Source: Clostridiales bacterium UBA1777 (lineage in GTDB: Bacteria > Bacillota > Clostridia > Oscillospirales > Oscillospiraceae). From it: DNA of 15,183 nt. A program made the translations under genes and the position numbers. Where the stretch lies: NCBI GenBank assembly GCA_002315275.1, contig DCGN01000109.1, forward strand, positions 1 through 15,183. The letters are read 5' to 3'. The notes under the pieces are model-generated. The model had not been told where the DNA came from, made no database searches, and saw only the letters and a list, made by a program, of their open reading frames with translations. Positions 14,248 to 15,183 of the stretch are shown in pieces. How positions within the stretch are numbered: position 1 is the first letter of the stretch; each line of letters opens with the position of its first letter.

Positions 14248-14271
14248 TCTGACACTATTAATAATATCAGA
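14248..14271. promoter_or_regulatory. imperfect 24-bp palindrome between the MocR-type gene and the ECF gene, candidate operator
   Basis: TCTGACACTATT is followed directly by AATAATATCAGA; 10 of 12 positions are symmetric. It lies just upstream of a perfect TATAAT (14278-14283) on the plus strand, where the -35 region (14255-14260, CTATTA) is poor. On the minus strand GTGTCA, a 16-base spacer and TATAAC would start transcription at about the MocR ATG. The site is therefore placed to control both genes. Confidence 0.5.
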
Positions 14272-14317
14272 AATGATTATAATTAAACCCGTAAACCGCG
14301 TCAAGGGGGAAACCGCA

Positions 14318-14842
14318 ATGAAAAAGCGTTATTCCACGAAAAAACTTTGCGTCACGGCGCTGCTGCTGGCTATGAATATAATTATGAGCGCGTCTACGCT
14401 GAGCGTACCCGTTCCGGGCGGCCATGTGTATCTGAATGACTTCGTAATATGCACGGCGGCTATCCTGCTCGACCCGTTTTCTGCATTTGTTGTAGGCGGG
14501 ATCGGCGCGTTTCTCGGGGATATGATATTCTATCCCACGCCGATGTTTGTGTCTCTCGCGGTCCACGGCCTGCAGGCTATCATCGTGAGCGAGTTTACGC
14601 ATAGACTGTTCAAGGCGAAGCCGAAGCTCGGCTCCGTCATCGGCGTTGTTCTCGGCGGGATCATCACCGTTGTAGGATACCACCTCGGCCGCGCTTACAT
14701 ATACGCAACGCCAGCGTATGCTATCCTGAAGCTGCCGTTCCAGATAGGGCAGGAGATAGTCGGCTCGGCGGCGGCTCTGCTGCTGTGCTGGAGCTGCGGC
14801 ATCGTAAAAGTTTTCAAGCGGTACTTCCCGGAGGAGGGGTAA
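14318..14842 (+). CDS. ECF transporter S component (vitamin-binding subunit)
   Basis: The 174-residue protein is a small hydrophobic substrate-binding subunit of an energy-coupling-factor importer. It has five or six membrane segments (about 10-30, 40-55, 57-72, 76-93, 107-128, 145-162). Marks of the family are the A14-LLL-A18 AxxxA motif in the first helix, used to dock on EcfT, and PVPGGHVYLNDFVI followed by FVVGGIGAFLGDM. No EcfA or EcfT genes are near, so it is of the shared-module (group II) type. AAGGGGGA at 14303-14310 sets the start at 14318; an earlier ATG at 14273 overlaps the promoter region. Substrate is not readable from sequence. The divergent MocR/PdxR-type regulator suggests a B6 vitamer as a working guess. 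Confidence 0.85.
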   Translation: MKKRYSTKKLCVTALLLAMNIIMSASTLSVPVPGGHVYLNDFVICTAAILLDPFSAFVVGGIGAFLGDMIFYPTPMFVSLAVHGLQAIIVSEFTHRLFKAKPKLGSVIGVVLGGIITVVGYHLGRAYIYATPAYAILKLPFQIGQEIVGSAAALLLCWSCGIVKVFKRYFPEEG

Positions 14843-14917
14843 AAGAGATAAAATCCCCCACTATCAGATCCGTCTTGAGCCGCAAGGAGAAAAATAAAAA
14901 AAGTTGAAAAAAAGGGG

Positions 14918-14946
14918 TTGACAAAATCAACCTCCTGAGGTATTAT
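14918..14946 (+). promoter_or_regulatory. consensus promoter of the tRNA unit
   Basis: TTGACA (14918-14923), 17-base spacer, TATTAT (14941-14946); the predicted start is about 5 bases before the tRNA-Asp. The -35 lies inside an inverted repeat GGTTGA-CAAAA-TCAACC (14916-14932). The preceding 75 bases after the ECF gene hold no clear terminator. Confidence 0.88.
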
Positions 14947-14957
14947 AGCTAAGCCGT

Positions 14958-15034
14958 GGCCGAGTGGTTCAGTCGGTTAGAACGCCGGCCTGTCACGCCG
15001 GAGGTCGAGGGTTCAAGTCCCTTCTCGGTCGCCA
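14958..15034 (+). tRNA. tRNA-Asp (anticodon GTC)
   Basis: A complete cloverleaf is visible: acceptor GGCCGAG/CTCGGTC (one G-T pair), D stem GTTC/GAAC, anticodon stem CCGGC/GCCGG with loop CTGTCAC (GTC at 14992-14994), T arm GAGGG with TTCAAGT loop. The discriminator G73 and an encoded CCA end are present. Confidence 0.98.
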
Positions 15035-15035
15035 C

Positions 15036-15063
15036 ATATGCCCCTTGAAACCAAGGGGCATAT
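15036..15063 (+). other. hairpin in the spacer between the two tRNAs
   Basis: ATATGCCCCTTG and CAAGGGGCATAT form a perfect 12-bp stem around AAAC. No T-tract follows (ACTTTGC). It fills nearly the whole spacer and may guide tRNA processing or act as a weak attenuator. Confidence 0.7.
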
Positions 15064-15068
15064 ACTTT

Positions 15069-15141
<73 letters not shown>

Positions 15142-15146
15142 CTTAA

Positions 15147-15180
15147 CTTCCTTCCTGCAATCGCGGGAGGGTTGTTTTTT
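15147..15180 (+). terminator. intrinsic terminator of the tRNA unit
   Basis: The C/T-rich arm CCTTCCTGC pairs with GCGGGAGG (one bulged base) around AATC, followed by GTTG and TTTTTT. It lies directly after tRNA-Thr. Confidence 0.85.
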
Positions 15181-15183
15181 ATT

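Overview
The window looks like chromosomal DNA from a Clostridia-class Firmicute, probably a gut Oscillospiraceae/Ruminococcaceae-type lineage. The evidence is moderately high GC, AGGAGG ribosome binding sites, a perfect CIRCE-controlled groESL operon, an MEP-pathway gene (ispE), a YtvI/AI-2E protein, a DUF975 membrane protein, an ECF-transporter S component and a yybP-ykoY riboswitch. I see no phage, insertion sequence, CRISPR array or other mobile element. This is mostly housekeeping sequence with one regulated ion-transport locus and one unusual regulator locus.

Layout. Positions 1-1056 hold the C-terminal part of a LuxR-type HTH regulator, followed by a gap of about 270 bases with two inverted repeats. 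Positions 1326-2212 (minus) hold a two-gene unit, rhaM (L-rhamnose mutarotase) followed by a YdeI-family protein. It diverges from groES-groEL (2502-4434, plus), which has a sigma-A promoter, a CIRCE operator and a strong terminator. Positions 4538-8521 (minus) form the most interesting unit: a consensus promoter, a yybP-ykoY (Mn2+) riboswitch with an intrinsic terminator, a YtvI/AI-2E-family membrane protein starting with TTG, and, overlapping it by 4 bases, a P2-type cation ATPase. The riboswitch suggests that the ATPase, which resembles Ca2+ pumps, acts in Mn2+ efflux and that the AI-2E-family protein belongs to the same response.

Positions 8667-9524 (plus) encode a membrane-anchored VanY-type D,D-carboxypeptidase. 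Positions 9638-12202 (plus) hold a GH13 alpha-glucosidase and ispE, 18 bases apart and sharing a promoter. A DUF975 membrane protein (12265-13074, minus) converges on them over a strong terminator.

Positions 13166-14224 (minus) encode a MocR-type GntR/aminotransferase regulator that lacks both the PLP-binding lysine and the C-terminal part of the fold. It is transcribed away from an ECF S component (14318-14842, plus) over an imperfect 24-bp palindrome. The window ends with a two-tRNA transcript, tRNA-Asp(GTC) and tRNA-Thr(GGT), with a consensus promoter and a terminator.

The two findings most worth following are the Mn2+-riboswitch operon carrying an AI-2E-family gene, and the lysine-less, truncated MocR protein beside a vitamin-type ECF transporter. 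All family assignments are from reading the sequence; no database search was run.
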